Source: CAVONV01 sp963697355
Lineage (GTDB): Bacteria > Acidobacteriota > Vicinamibacteria > Marinacidobacterales > DATDRI01
Assembly (NCBI GenBank): GCA_963697355.1
Contig: CAVONV010000034.1
Coordinates: 62,001 to 126,000, forward strand
Length of the DNA stretch: 64,000 nucleotides
Reading direction: 5' to 3'
The position numbers and the translations under genes are program-made. The notes under the pieces are model-generated. The model was given only the letters and a program-made list of their open reading frames with translations, was not told where the DNA came from and did no database searches. Of this stretch, positions 33,615 through 41,948 are shown piece by piece; position 1 is the stretch's first letter; each line of letters begins with the position of its first letter.

Positions 33615-34292
33615 TTATTGCGGTAAGGTTCCCGGAGAACCGCCCGACAAGTAGGGAGACTGCGAGAAGGCCTGATCGATGCCGCGAACGATTCGGGACT
33701 CGACGTCCGATGCGCTACTTCCACTCAGCAGACCGTTCAACGCACCCGCCCAGACAGCCGGAAGCAACTGTTCTTCGCTGTCAGCATTGTTGGGATCGAA
33801 CATCTCGACGAAAACCGATCCGTTCGTGTAGCTGGTCACGCCGACCCAGGGATAGCCAATGCCCCAGCCGGGACCGAATCCCGGCCAGCCGCCCCAGCCG
33901 CCCCAACCGCCCCAACCGCCCCACCAGCCCCAACTCACCCAGTAGTTGAAGTTCGTCGATTGGATCGCGCTGACGATGACGACGACGTCCGCCCCGTTTT
34001 GTTCAGGATTGGACTCTCTCGTGTAGCCGGCCTGCGCCATGTTCTGAGCGACTTGGCTCAGGATGAGCGCCTCGTTCTCCACCTCGGACCCCTCGTCCGA
34101 TCCCTCACGGATGAAGACTTCATTCGGCATGGCATAAGTTTGGAAGGAGCCAAAGTTTGCACCATCGTCGAAATAGGTCACAACGACGTCGGTCTCACCG
34201 GCGCTCGTCGGCCCTCCGGGATAGCAGGACAACGCCAGCCCCGCGGCAGCGATCAGTCCCATCGCAATAATGAGTGTTCGACTACGTCCCAT
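33615..34292 (-). CDS. DUF4136 lipoprotein with a Trp-Gly repeat tract
   Basis: A 225-residue lipoprotein. The signal MGRSRTLIIAMGLIAAAGLA ends with a lipobox LALSC. Residues about 40-110 and 165-220 are the DUF4136 domain (YFDDGANFGSFQTYAM, ENEALILSQVAQNMAQAGYT, ADVVVIVSAIQ). Between them lies WVSWGWWGGWGGWGGWGGW followed by PGFGPGWGIGYPW, coded by a C-rich tandem array at 33885-33945. DUF4136 proteins are periplasm-facing lipoproteins of unknown role. GGAAAGGAAAAG precedes ATG 34292. Confidence 0.85.
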   Translation of the reverse strand: MGRSRTLIIAMGLIAAAGLALSCYPGGPTSAGETDVVVTYFDDGANFGSFQTYAMPNEVFIREGSDEGSEVENEALILSQVAQNMAQAGYTRESNPEQNGADVVVIVSAIQSTNFNYWVSWGWWGGWGGWGGWGGWPGFGPGWGIGYPWVGVTSYTNGSVFVEMFDPNNADSEEQLLPAVWAGALNGLLSGSSASDVESRIVRGIDQAFSQSPYLSGGSPGTLPQ

Positions 34293-34341
34293 GTTGCTTT
34301 TCCTTTCCTTGTCCACGGCTCTTCGTAAGACTTCACAATAG

Positions 34342-34755
34342 TTACTGCGACACTTCGAACCGCATCGTTGGGCCGGAGGTCGAGATCACGAGCTCGTTTC
34401 CATTCCGGGCGAACGACGATACGCTTTCGAGAGCTGCCACGTATTCATCAAAAAAGGAATCTGGACCACAAAACGCCCTGGTACAGGCAAGCGGTCCAAT
34501 CGTCAACTGGTTTCCGCGGGCCTCATAAGCACCGTTGCACCGATTGCAGTCCGCCTGGATATTGGCACGACCTTCATCGGTGAACTCCACCCTGTAGCGC
34601 TCAGGATTAGTGATGGCGACGATGTTGCCACCCATTTCAAAGGCCTGGAGCTCCCAATGGCCCACATTGTCCGAGCTCGATGTGGGCAATTCAGCCTGGT
34701 CGCAAGCTGATAGAACGAAGACCGCCAAAGCCAACCCAGATGCAAACCGTTTCAT
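34342..34755 (-). CDS. META-domain (HslJ-like) lipoprotein
   Basis: A 137-residue lipoprotein with signal MKRFASGLALAVFVLSAC (lipobox LSAC). Residues about 32-135 are the META domain seen in HslJ: GHWELQAFEMGGN, the EFTDEGRANIQADCNRCNGAYEA signature region with two cysteines, LTIGPLACTRAFC and EYVAALESVSSFARNGNELVIS. Such proteins sit in the outer membrane or periplasm and are associated with heat or antibiotic stress. GAGG eight bases ahead supports ATG 34755; an upstream GTG (34764) is an alternative. It is on the same strand as the DUF4136 gene, about 50 bp away. Confidence 0.82.
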   Translation of the reverse strand: MKRFASGLALAVFVLSACDQAELPTSSSDNVGHWELQAFEMGGNIVAITNPERYRVEFTDEGRANIQADCNRCNGAYEARGNQLTIGPLACTRAFCGPDSFFDEYVAALESVSSFARNGNELVISTSGPTMRFEVSQ

Positions 34756-34921
34756 GTGGAACACCTCTTCCTAAGTTCCGAACCCAATTTTTCGTCAACT
34801 ATGCAGAGCAGTCCGGTGGAGTTTAGACACAACCGAGAAGGTCGCGCAAAGGAAAAGCCGTGAATATCCAATCATTTGATGCGAGATCGAGACCCTGCGT
34901 CAGCTAGAGATCAAAGAAGGG

Positions 34922-34950
34922 TTGACCTTTGCCTCAGGAAGTGCTACTTA
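34922..34950 (+). promoter_or_regulatory. Sigma-70-type promoter upstream of the FadL-like gene
   Basis: TTGACC, 17 bp, TACTTA. The expected start point is near 34957, giving a leader of about 70 bases before the ATG at 35027. Confidence 0.5.
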
Positions 34951-35026
34951 AGGACCCTTCACAACATCTAGTATTCAACGGCTTGAACGCTACAAGCCGT
35001 AGCGGTGGGCAATTGGGAGGAGACGA

Positions 35027-36277
35027 ATGAAAACACGCTACCTAGTCGGGTGCTTCTTGCTGGTGGCATCCATGAACGTGAAGACCAGCATGGCGCAAGG
35101 CATCATCAACCCGAGCGCAGGAGCCATACACAGGTCGATGGCCGGGGCATCAACCGCCATTGCCGTCGATGCCGCCGGAGCGACCTATTGGAACCCGGCC
35201 TCAATCTGCTACATCAAGCGGACCGAGATGTATGTTGGGGCGGACTTCGTTTACGGAGACACCTTTCTGGATGCAAGCGTCGAGGCGACCGGCCAATTCG
35301 GCTCTAATCGCAGTGACAGCGGACTGGCCTCAGCTCCGGCGATTGGCGTCGTTTATAGGCCCGCAGAGTCACTATTTCGCTACGGTCTCGGTATCTATGC
35401 TCTCGTGGGAAGGACCATCGACTTTCCCGGCTCCGACGTCAATCCGATCCTCATGCCGTGGCGGCCCCCCAACTCCTTCGGCGTCGGCCCTGTGTCCACG
35501 AATTTTAGCGCCCTCCAGATTGCCCCGATTCTCGGGTATCAGCTTTCGGACAAGCTCTACGTCGGTGGCGGTCCGGTGGTCACAACGATGTCACTTCTCC
35601 TCGACCCAGCCTTGCAGGCCGAGCGAAACTTCAATGGTACGTTTCCTCCCGCAACGCATTCTCGCCCTCGTTGGGGCTTCGGATTCCAGGTCGGTATCCA
35701 GTATCACCCCGACAGCCCCTGGAGTTTCGGTGGTTCTTTCAAGACCCGACAGGTGTTCGACACCTTCAGTTACAACTCCAAGGATGAAACCGGGGCGGCG
35801 CGCACCCTGGAAGCCGAGGTTGATCTGCCAATGATGTTCTCCCTCGGCGTTGGATACGAAGGTTTCGAGAAAACGCTCATCGCCGTCGACTTTCGCTACT
35901 TCAACTACAAGAACGCCAAACTCTTTGGAGATGAGCCCGTGAACGGCGGTCTCGGGTGGACCAACGTGGTGTCCGTTGCCGCCGGATTCCAGCGCGAAGT
36001 CCATCAGATGGTCAAAGTGCAGGCCGGTTACCTCTGGAACGGGAACCCTGTTCCTGAAACCGAAACGCTCTGGAACATCCAGTTGCCGGCTATTAACACA
36101 CATACTGTTTCCGGCGGAATCGTCGTCGCCTTAACCGAGTACGCCGACATTTCCGGCAGCGTGGCTTATGCCTTCACGAGCAAGATCAATGGCACGGTTC
36201 TGGAGATTCCCGGAACCTTCATCGAGCTTCGACAGGACCTAACCACTTTTAGCTTGGGATTGACCTTTCACAAGTAA
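35027..36277 (+). CDS. Outer-membrane transport protein, FadL/OMPP1/TodX family
   Basis: A 416-residue outer-membrane barrel for hydrophobic solutes. After a signal peptide (about 1-23), the FadL hallmark opens the mature protein: GIINPSAGAIHRSMAGAST and DAAGATYWNPASICY (NPA motif of the hatch). Long alternating strands follow, ending FSLGLTFHK. The family moves long-chain fatty acids, aromatics or alkanes through a lateral opening. The gene stands alone between a sigma-70-type promoter and a strong terminator. GGGAGGAG before the ATG supports the start. Confidence 0.88.
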   Translation: MKTRYLVGCFLLVASMNVKTSMAQGIINPSAGAIHRSMAGASTAIAVDAAGATYWNPASICYIKRTEMYVGADFVYGDTFLDASVEATGQFGSNRSDSGLASAPAIGVVYRPAESLFRYGLGIYALVGRTIDFPGSDVNPILMPWRPPNSFGVGPVSTNFSALQIAPILGYQLSDKLYVGGGPVVTTMSLLLDPALQAERNFNGTFPPATHSRPRWGFGFQVGIQYHPDSPWSFGGSFKTRQVFDTFSYNSKDETGAARTLEAEVDLPMMFSLGVGYEGFEKTLIAVDFRYFNYKNAKLFGDEPVNGGLGWTNVVSVAAGFQREVHQMVKVQAGYLWNGNPVPETETLWNIQLPAINTHTVSGGIVVALTEYADISGSVAYAFTSKINGTVLEIPGTFIELRQDLTTFSLGLTFHK

Positions 36278-36308
36278 GCAAAAAGACCTCTGCTCAGCAT
36301 CGGAAGAA

Positions 36309-36337
36309 GGGAGCGGCTGCGGCTGCTCCCTTTTTTT
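36309..36337 (+). terminator. Rho-independent terminator after the FadL-like gene
   Basis: GGGAGC (36309-36314) pairs with GCTCCC (36325-36330) and is followed by seven T residues, a canonical intrinsic terminator 32 bp after the stop. Confidence 0.85.
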
Positions 36338-36400
36338 CGCCCGCCCAACGGCTTCTTGCTCGTTCGTTGCTAGAATGAACGGTTGGAGTCGACAAACGAA

Positions 36401-37483
36401 ATGGATCCTATTGCCCACACACTCGTCGGCGGCGCTCTCGCACAAACGGGACTTGCCCGCAAAACGCGATGGGGCGCCGCCGCTCTCATCATCGGAGCCA
36501 ACCTGCCGGATATCGACGGCCTGGCTTATTCTTGGGGTGGTGACGCGGGGCTCCACTTCCGTCGCGGTTGGACTCATGGATTGCCCGCCGTGGTCGTGCT
36601 TCCTCTGATACTGGCTGGAGTGCTTTATTTCATCGGACGCTTGCGGCCGGGTGGTACGGCAAAGTTCCAGAGCCTACTCTTAGTTTCCACCATCGGCGTT
36701 GCCACGCACCCGGTACTGGATTGGTTGAACACCTATGGAATGCGATGGCTGATGCCGTTCAACAGTCGCTGGTTCTATGGCGACAGTCTTTTCATCATCG
36801 ATCCATGGATTTGGCTGATCCTCGGCGGAGCCGTCTTCTTGGGTCACTCGACGTCCCGGGGCAACTTGATCGGTTGGGGTGCGCTCGCCGGTTTGATGAG
36901 CTTACTCATGCTGGGCTCTGTTCCCGGCCTAGTTGCCGCCAAAACTCTCTGGTTGGTCGCGCTCGTTGCCCTCGCCTTGTGGCGGATCTTAAGGCCGATT
37001 CCCGAGGCCGTTAAAGGTCGCCTCGCCATAGCCGCATTGGCGGCAACGACGGTCTATATCGTGCTCATGGTGTCGTCGGCCCAATATGGGCGAGAGGTGG
37101 TGGTCAGCGAGCTTAGCCGTCAAGGGCTCGATGTCGTCGACCTCATGGTGGGGCCGGTTCCTATCAATCCGTTTATCCGCGATGTCCTGGTGGCCACACC
37201 AGAAAGCTACAGACATGGATCGCTGGAACTTTTCCCGAGGGTGGAGCTTCGCCTCGAACCTACCGAAATAATCCGACCGCGAAACTCCCGTCTCCTGGAT
37301 GAAGCGCTTCTATCCCCTCAGGTGCGTGGTTTCAAGAACTGGGTGCGGTTTCCTTTCGTCGAGCTCGAAAAAGTCCCATCGGGATGTGTCATCCACATCA
37401 TGGACGCACGCTACACACGAGCACGCTCGAGAGGTTTTGGCGCCGTCTCCATCCCGATGAACGAGCCTTGCCCGCTCCGCTAA
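36401..37483 (+). CDS. DUF457/YdjM-like membrane-bound metal-dependent hydrolase
   Basis: A 360-residue membrane protein. It opens MDPIAHTLVGGALAQTGL and has the acidic/His motifs of the YdjM group: GANLPDIDGLAY, RGWTHGLPAVV and GVATHPVLDWLNTYGMRW, which suggest a metal site at the membrane. About six membrane helices follow to residue 215; the C-terminal 140 residues are a soluble beta-rich domain. The reaction is unknown. ATG 36401 is chosen since the family starts at DPxxH; TGGAG lies 10 bp upstream. Confidence 0.8.
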   Translation: MDPIAHTLVGGALAQTGLARKTRWGAAALIIGANLPDIDGLAYSWGGDAGLHFRRGWTHGLPAVVVLPLILAGVLYFIGRLRPGGTAKFQSLLLVSTIGVATHPVLDWLNTYGMRWLMPFNSRWFYGDSLFIIDPWIWLILGGAVFLGHSTSRGNLIGWGALAGLMSLLMLGSVPGLVAAKTLWLVALVALALWRILRPIPEAVKGRLAIAALAATTVYIVLMVSSAQYGREVVVSELSRQGLDVVDLMVGPVPINPFIRDVLVATPESYRHGSLELFPRVELRLEPTEIIRPRNSRLLDEALLSPQVRGFKNWVRFPFVELEKVPSGCVIHIMDARYTRARSRGFGAVSIPMNEPCPLR

Positions 37484-37595
37484 GATCGCACGACGGCGTC
37501 CTACGATCGTCACTTGCCCGGTAGAGGAAAAAGCGGTATGAACACTGAAACACCTTCGCGCTCTTTCTTCATATCCGTTTCGTAGGAGGAAAGCC

Positions 37596-39167
37596 ATGGG
37601 CTGGCTCGATTGGGTCATTGTCCTCTTCTATCTTTCGGGGATGATTGGCCTGAGTATCTACCTTGGCCGCGGCCAGAAGAGTCAGGAAGACTACTTCGTC
37701 GGAGGGCGGAAGCTTCCGTGGTGGGCGGTCGGCATCTCGACGATGGCGACCCAGACCTCGGCCATCAGCTTCATCTCCTTGCCCGCCTTTGTCGCTCTCA
37801 AGAGTGGAGGAGGTGTGACGTGGCTCCAAATGGAGCTTGCACTCCCCTTGGCCATGATCGTCGTCATGGTCTTCCTCCTGCCGTTTTTCCGCCGGCTGGA
37901 GCTGGTCAGCGTCTATGAGTACCTCGAGCATCGCTTCAGCCCTTCGGTGCGCTACTTGGTGAGCTTCATCTTTCTGCTCAGCCGCGGGCTCGCTGCTGGA
38001 GTCGCCGTCTATGCCAGCGCCATCGTTTTGTCGGTCTGCTTGGGGATCCCTTTGTGGGCCACTATATTGACGGTTGGCACCGTTACGATCATCTACGACA
38101 CCATCGGCGGTATCACCGCCGTCGTCTATTCCGACGTCATTCAAATGGTCATACTCCTCGTTGGGATCGTCCTTTGTATCTATTACGCCGCGGACATCGT
38201 GGGCGGGCTCGGCGCCATGTGGAGCTCCTTTCCCGAGGCGAGACGTGTCGCGCTCGATCCTTCTTCGGGTTTCAACAACGATAGTGCCGCGCCCTTTTGG
38301 CCTTTCCTGATCGGCGGGTTCTTTCTCTATGTCTCTTACTACGGTACCGACCAGAGCCAGGTGCAGCGCGAACTATCAGCCACATCGACGGCCGACACCA
38401 AGAAATCTCTTATGTTGAACGGTTTGGCCCGCTTTCCCTTGACGGTGCTATACGTAGTCTTGGGCATCGCCATGTTGGCGGTTTATCGCGCCTCTCCCGA
38501 TCTGGCGGCGCAGGTACCCGCCGATAGGCCCGACTATTTGGTGCCCCAGTTCGTACTGCTCTACATCCCCCAAGGAGTGCGGGCGGTGATTTTCGCCTCC
38601 CTGCTCGCAGCTGCGATGTCGAGCTTGGATTCAGCTCTGAATTCGCTTTCGGCTTCTACGATGCGGGATTTCATCGGAAGGAAGTGGAGCAACCCGTCGC
38701 GTCTTCTTCTCGCCAGCAAACTGACCACGGTCGCGTGGGGGATCCTCATCACGGCGTTCGCCTTTTTGGCGGGCCGTATCTCGGACACGGTCATTGAAGC
38801 CGTCAACAAGGTGGGCTCGGCATTCTATGGCCCTATTTTGGCCACGTTCCTCGTCGGCGTCCTCCACCGGCGTGCTACGGCTTTGGGCGTTTTGATGGGC
38901 CTGCCGACCGGGGTGGCTCTCAACCTCTATCTCTGGCTGGCTTTTCCGGCCATCCACTGGATGTGGTGGAACGGCTTCGGTTTCTTGACGACCGCAATCG
39001 TCGCTCTCGTCTGCAGTCGATGGTTCCGATCGGCGTCACCGGACGGGTTCGAATCCTATGTCCTGGAGAGGGAAGAGATCCGGGAGGACAACCGAGGCTG
39101 GGGGTGGGTCTACATCCTGTTGGCGGTTTACTTTGTTCTAATGCTCCTCTTCCTTACCCTCGTGTAA
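37596..39167 (+). CDS. Sodium:solute symporter (SSS family)
   Basis: A 523-residue transporter with about 13-14 membrane helices. SSS features are SQEDYFVGGRKLPWWAVGIS near the N-terminus, TQTSAISFISLPAF (the unwound TM1 region), and the GGFFLYVSYYGTDQSQVQREL stretch, with MSSLDSALNSLSA in TM8, where the Ser/Asp residues form the sodium site. The family takes up sugars, amino acids, carboxylates or urea with Na+; the substrate is not evident. GGAGGAAAG lies just before the ATG. The gene is convergent with the nos operon tail. Confidence 0.9.
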   Translation: MGWLDWVIVLFYLSGMIGLSIYLGRGQKSQEDYFVGGRKLPWWAVGISTMATQTSAISFISLPAFVALKSGGGVTWLQMELALPLAMIVVMVFLLPFFRRLELVSVYEYLEHRFSPSVRYLVSFIFLLSRGLAAGVAVYASAIVLSVCLGIPLWATILTVGTVTIIYDTIGGITAVVYSDVIQMVILLVGIVLCIYYAADIVGGLGAMWSSFPEARRVALDPSSGFNNDSAAPFWPFLIGGFFLYVSYYGTDQSQVQRELSATSTADTKKSLMLNGLARFPLTVLYVVLGIAMLAVYRASPDLAAQVPADRPDYLVPQFVLLYIPQGVRAVIFASLLAAAMSSLDSALNSLSASTMRDFIGRKWSNPSRLLLASKLTTVAWGILITAFAFLAGRISDTVIEAVNKVGSAFYGPILATFLVGVLHRRATALGVLMGLPTGVALNLYLWLAFPAIHWMWWNGFGFLTTAIVALVCSRWFRSASPDGFESYVLEREEIREDNRGWGWVYILLAVYFVLMLLFLTLV

Positions 39168-39182
39168 CCGTGACGAAGTCGT

Positions 39183-39740
39183 TCAAAGATAGCGACTCTT
39201 CAGCTCACCCAACTGCTGAAGGTACTGCTCGATCTGTTCCGTTCCGATCTTCTCCTTGTCCACCACGTCGAACTGCTGCTCCAACTCCTGTTGCTTCGAT
39301 TCCGAAATGTGCATGTCCGCCATCCTGAACAACACATTGTTCTCTTTCTCGATGTGTTGACTCAAAAGGCGAACGTATCCCCTACCGGCTTCCACGAACT
39401 GACTCGGCGCATTGGGATCCGCGTTTTTGAGCAACGCCACGGCCGCGCCCATACTTTGGATCAACTCCCGGCCTTGCACGTGCTCGAGGAGCATGACGCC
39501 TATGGGCCCTCCTTCCCGCGGGATGCCGGATGCTTCCATGGCCGGAAAAAGCAAGTCCTCTTCCTTACCATGATGACACCGATCGGCGAAGCCTTTCAGA
39601 AAAGACAAGATTTGCTCGAGGTGCTCGGGGACCACGGCGTCCGCCGATTCCAGCTTGTCGCACACCGTTCCCAAGACTTTTAGCATGTCCAATATCGAGT
39701 CGTGTTCCTTGACTAAGACTTCAGTAGGTCTCAATGGCAT
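39183..39740 (-). CDS. Hemerythrin HHE domain protein, last gene of the nos operon
   Basis: A 185-residue four-helix protein with the HHE di-iron ligand pattern: VLVKEHDSILDML, ADRCHHGKEEDLLFPAME, VMLLEHVQGRELI and LLSQHIEKENNVLFRMAD. Such proteins bind oxygen, nitric oxide or store iron. It starts 18 bp after nosY and is on the same strand, so it is probably the last member of the transcript, where NO or O2 handling would protect the copper enzyme or serve in signalling. It is convergent with the symporter gene. Confidence 0.88.
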   Translation of the reverse strand: MPLRPTEVLVKEHDSILDMLKVLGTVCDKLESADAVVPEHLEQILSFLKGFADRCHHGKEEDLLFPAMEASGIPREGGPIGVMLLEHVQGRELIQSMGAAVALLKNADPNAPSQFVEAGRGYVRLLSQHIEKENNVLFRMADMHISESKQQELEQQFDVVDKEKIGTEQIEQYLQQLGELKSRYL

Positions 39741-39758
39741 AACCTCCAGTTCGAGAAA

Positions 39759-40601
39759 CTACAGATCTTGACGACCAAGGGCGAGAATGCTTCCCGCCGT
39801 CGGGATAACGATCCAAAAAAAGAGTGCCGCAACGAGGAGGGCAATGGCTTCACCTACCCCACCCAAGAAACGAACGAGCAGCGCACCCGCTGGTCCGAAC
39901 ATCTCCTTGCCCGATATCGCGAGCATCGTGCCGACGCGTGCGGCGTCCACCGGATTGAGGAAAACCCCGGCAAAGGCGGCTCGGTTGGCCCAGTTCTCCG
40001 GGAGCGCAAACGACAGGCCGATGATGACCAAATCGAACAACAAAACGATGACGAACCAGGCAACCAGAACGACGGCGTAAGCTCGGGCACCCCTCCCGGC
40101 GATGATGGTCAAAAAGCTGGCAATGGCCGCGAAGGCGATACCGATCAATAGGGTGAAACCCACGAGGACCAAATAGCTGGAGAGCCCTCGAATCCCCACC
40201 TTTGCACCCACGAGAACGCCGGTGAAGCTGAAGCCCAGCACCGTTGCAAGGACATGAGCACCCATCAAGCCGACAACCTTACCTAAGACGATCTCCGCAA
40301 CGGTGACCGGCTCAGCGAAGAGATGATCCGTGGCCCCGCCTTCCGTCCGGAAGCTCTGCACCGCCATGAGCATGGTGGCGAGCGGCACGATATAGAGGAT
40401 CAAATTCAAAAGACTCACCGCGGTCCGATCAAACTCCTGAAAACCGGTGAACTGGATCACTGCCAACCCGAAATAGCTCACGGCTAGCGCAAGCACCGCA
40501 AAAATCGCCGCGTACACCAGCACCCATCGGCTCCTTAGCGTGATACGGAGCTCCTGGCGCGCGATGGTCGCTACGATTCCCCAGTCGAGCAGGTCACTCA
40601 T
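39759..40601 (-). CDS. nosY: NosY-like ABC permease
   Basis: A 280-residue ABC-2-type permease with six membrane helices (VYAAIFAVLALAVSYFGLAVI near 29-49, LILYIVPLATMLMAVQSF, VLATVLGFSFTGVLV, and a Leu/Val-rich end). It partners NosF in the NosDFY complex, which supplies sulfur or copper to apo-NosZ. The N-terminal RQELRITLRSRWVLVYA matches NosY. Its start overlaps the nosL stop by eight bases, and nosF precedes nosL. Confidence 0.92.
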   Translation of the reverse strand: MSDLLDWGIVATIARQELRITLRSRWVLVYAAIFAVLALAVSYFGLAVIQFTGFQEFDRTAVSLLNLILYIVPLATMLMAVQSFRTEGGATDHLFAEPVTVAEIVLGKVVGLMGAHVLATVLGFSFTGVLVGAKVGIRGLSSYLVLVGFTLLIGIAFAAIASFLTIIAGRGARAYAVVLVAWFVIVLLFDLVIIGLSFALPENWANRAAFAGVFLNPVDAARVGTMLAISGKEMFGPAGALLVRFLGGVGEAIALLVAALFFWIVIPTAGSILALGRQDL

Positions 40602-41037
40602 GGTCGACCTCGGAGAACATCTCCTCCCACTGCAAGACCTTTCCCTCGAGCTTGGCGGCCGCAGTCTCGGCAGACGTCTTTTTTTGATAGGCCGCGAACC
40701 CCGAGCTCATTGGTGTGGGTAGCTTCTTCGAGTGAACATAGGACGCAGTTCGGGCATCAATCCATTGGCCTGTCTGGTAGTCTACGACGAAGATGCCGGA
40801 AGCTTCGGGCGGGTGGTGTTCCTTAATCCAATCTCGAAGACACCCGATATCATCAAAAGTGTCGAACGCGCCTGTCACGGTGACAACCTGAGCCGCGAAC
40901 TCCCGTTGTGACACAGCCATGCGGCAAAAACTGCAGTTCTCCTCGTTGAGCGTGATCTCGATGGGCTCCGGCGGGCCGGCCGTGCATGCGGTCAAAGCAA
41001 CCAAGAACATCGTCACGCCCACATGCCGCCTCGTCAT
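40594..41037 (-). CDS. nosL: NosL-family copper chaperone lipoprotein
   Basis: A 147-residue lipoprotein: signal MTRRHVGVTMFLVALTAC with lipobox at Cys18. The NosL copper(I)-binding motif is CSFCRMAVSQREFAAQV, followed by FDTFDDIGCLRDWI and the DYQTGQWIDARTASYVHS segment. NosL delivers copper for the NosZ CuZ site. The ATG at 41037 overlaps the nosF stop (ATGA), and the stop overlaps the nosY start, so translation of the three is coupled. Confidence 0.92.
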   Translation of the reverse strand: MTRRHVGVTMFLVALTACTAGPPEPIEITLNEENCSFCRMAVSQREFAAQVVTVTGAFDTFDDIGCLRDWIKEHHPPEASGIFVVDYQTGQWIDARTASYVHSKKLPTPMSSGFAAYQKKTSAETAAAKLEGKVLQWEEMFSEVDHE

Positions 41038-41948
41038 TTTCTCGCCTCTCGAACGTACTTCAGATAAATGTGCTCGATAGAAGGCTCCTCGGTGTCGAAG
41101 TGGTGGACCGTTCCGATCTCTCCCAGGCGCTTCAGGATCGGGTAGCGTTTTTCTACAGGTGCCGTAATGATGACAGCTCGGTGATTGAGACAGGCTTCTG
41201 TGGCGCCACACTCCATGGCCACTTTGGCATGCTCTTCCGTTGGCCGCCCGACATCCACCCGCAGCAGAGCAAATTGACGAAGATCGGCTCGAAGCTGAGA
41301 AACGTTCTCTTCGGCCACCAGCGTGCCGCCCACCAAGACCACCACCCTGTCAGCGAAATCCTCGACATCCGCCAAGACATGCGTCGAAAACAAAAGAGAT
41401 TTCCCCGCCTCACGCCAACGTTTTGCTTGTTCCCGGAAGCGAAGGGCGGACTCCGGATCGAGGTTGGCCGTGGGTTCATCGAACACCATCAGAGGCACAT
41501 CGGGCATTCCCGCCACGGCGAGAGACAATCGCTGGCGCATGCCTCCCGATAGCTCACCTACCATGCGCGACTCTTCCGCTTCGGAAATACCTGCTTCTCG
41601 CAGGCTGGAAACGATCCGATCCACATCGAGCCTTCGGAGCTTGGCGTGGAACTCGGTCACCTCTCTAACCGTGATGTTTGCGGGAAAGCACGGTTGCTGT
41701 GGCAGATAGCTGAAATTTCGTTTGGCTTTTCGAGGGTTGCGGCCTAGATCAATTCCACATATCTTGACCGAGCCCGAATCAGGACGTAAAAGACCTGTTA
41801 CGGATCGCAATGTCGTGGTTTTTCCGCTGCCATTGGGCCCGAGGAGACAGACAGCCTGTCCTGATTCGACCTCGAAGCTCACGCCATCGACGGCGCGAAA
41901 ACCGCCGTAGGACTTGGCGAGCTCTCGGACCTCGACGACGACGCTCAT
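41034..41948 (-). CDS. nosF: NosF-like ABC ATPase
   Basis: A 304-residue cytosolic ATPase: Walker A GPNGSGKTTTLRSVTGLL, Q-loop YLPQQPCFP, signature LSGGMRQRLSLAVAG, Walker B PLMVFDEPTANLDP and the switch His in LLFSTHVL. The last 80 residues form the family's regulatory tail. Together with NosD and NosY it makes the NosDFY complex needed to mature NosZ. It overlaps the stop of nosD (ATGA). Confidence 0.94.
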   Translation of the reverse strand: MSVVVEVRELAKSYGGFRAVDGVSFEVESGQAVCLLGPNGSGKTTTLRSVTGLLRPDSGSVKICGIDLGRNPRKAKRNFSYLPQQPCFPANITVREVTEFHAKLRRLDVDRIVSSLREAGISEAEESRMVGELSGGMRQRLSLAVAGMPDVPLMVFDEPTANLDPESALRFREQAKRWREAGKSLLFSTHVLADVEDFADRVVVLVGGTLVAEENVSQLRADLRQFALLRVDVGRPTEEHAKVAMECGATEACLNHRAVIITAPVEKRYPILKRLGEIGTVHHFDTEEPSIEHIYLKYVREARK

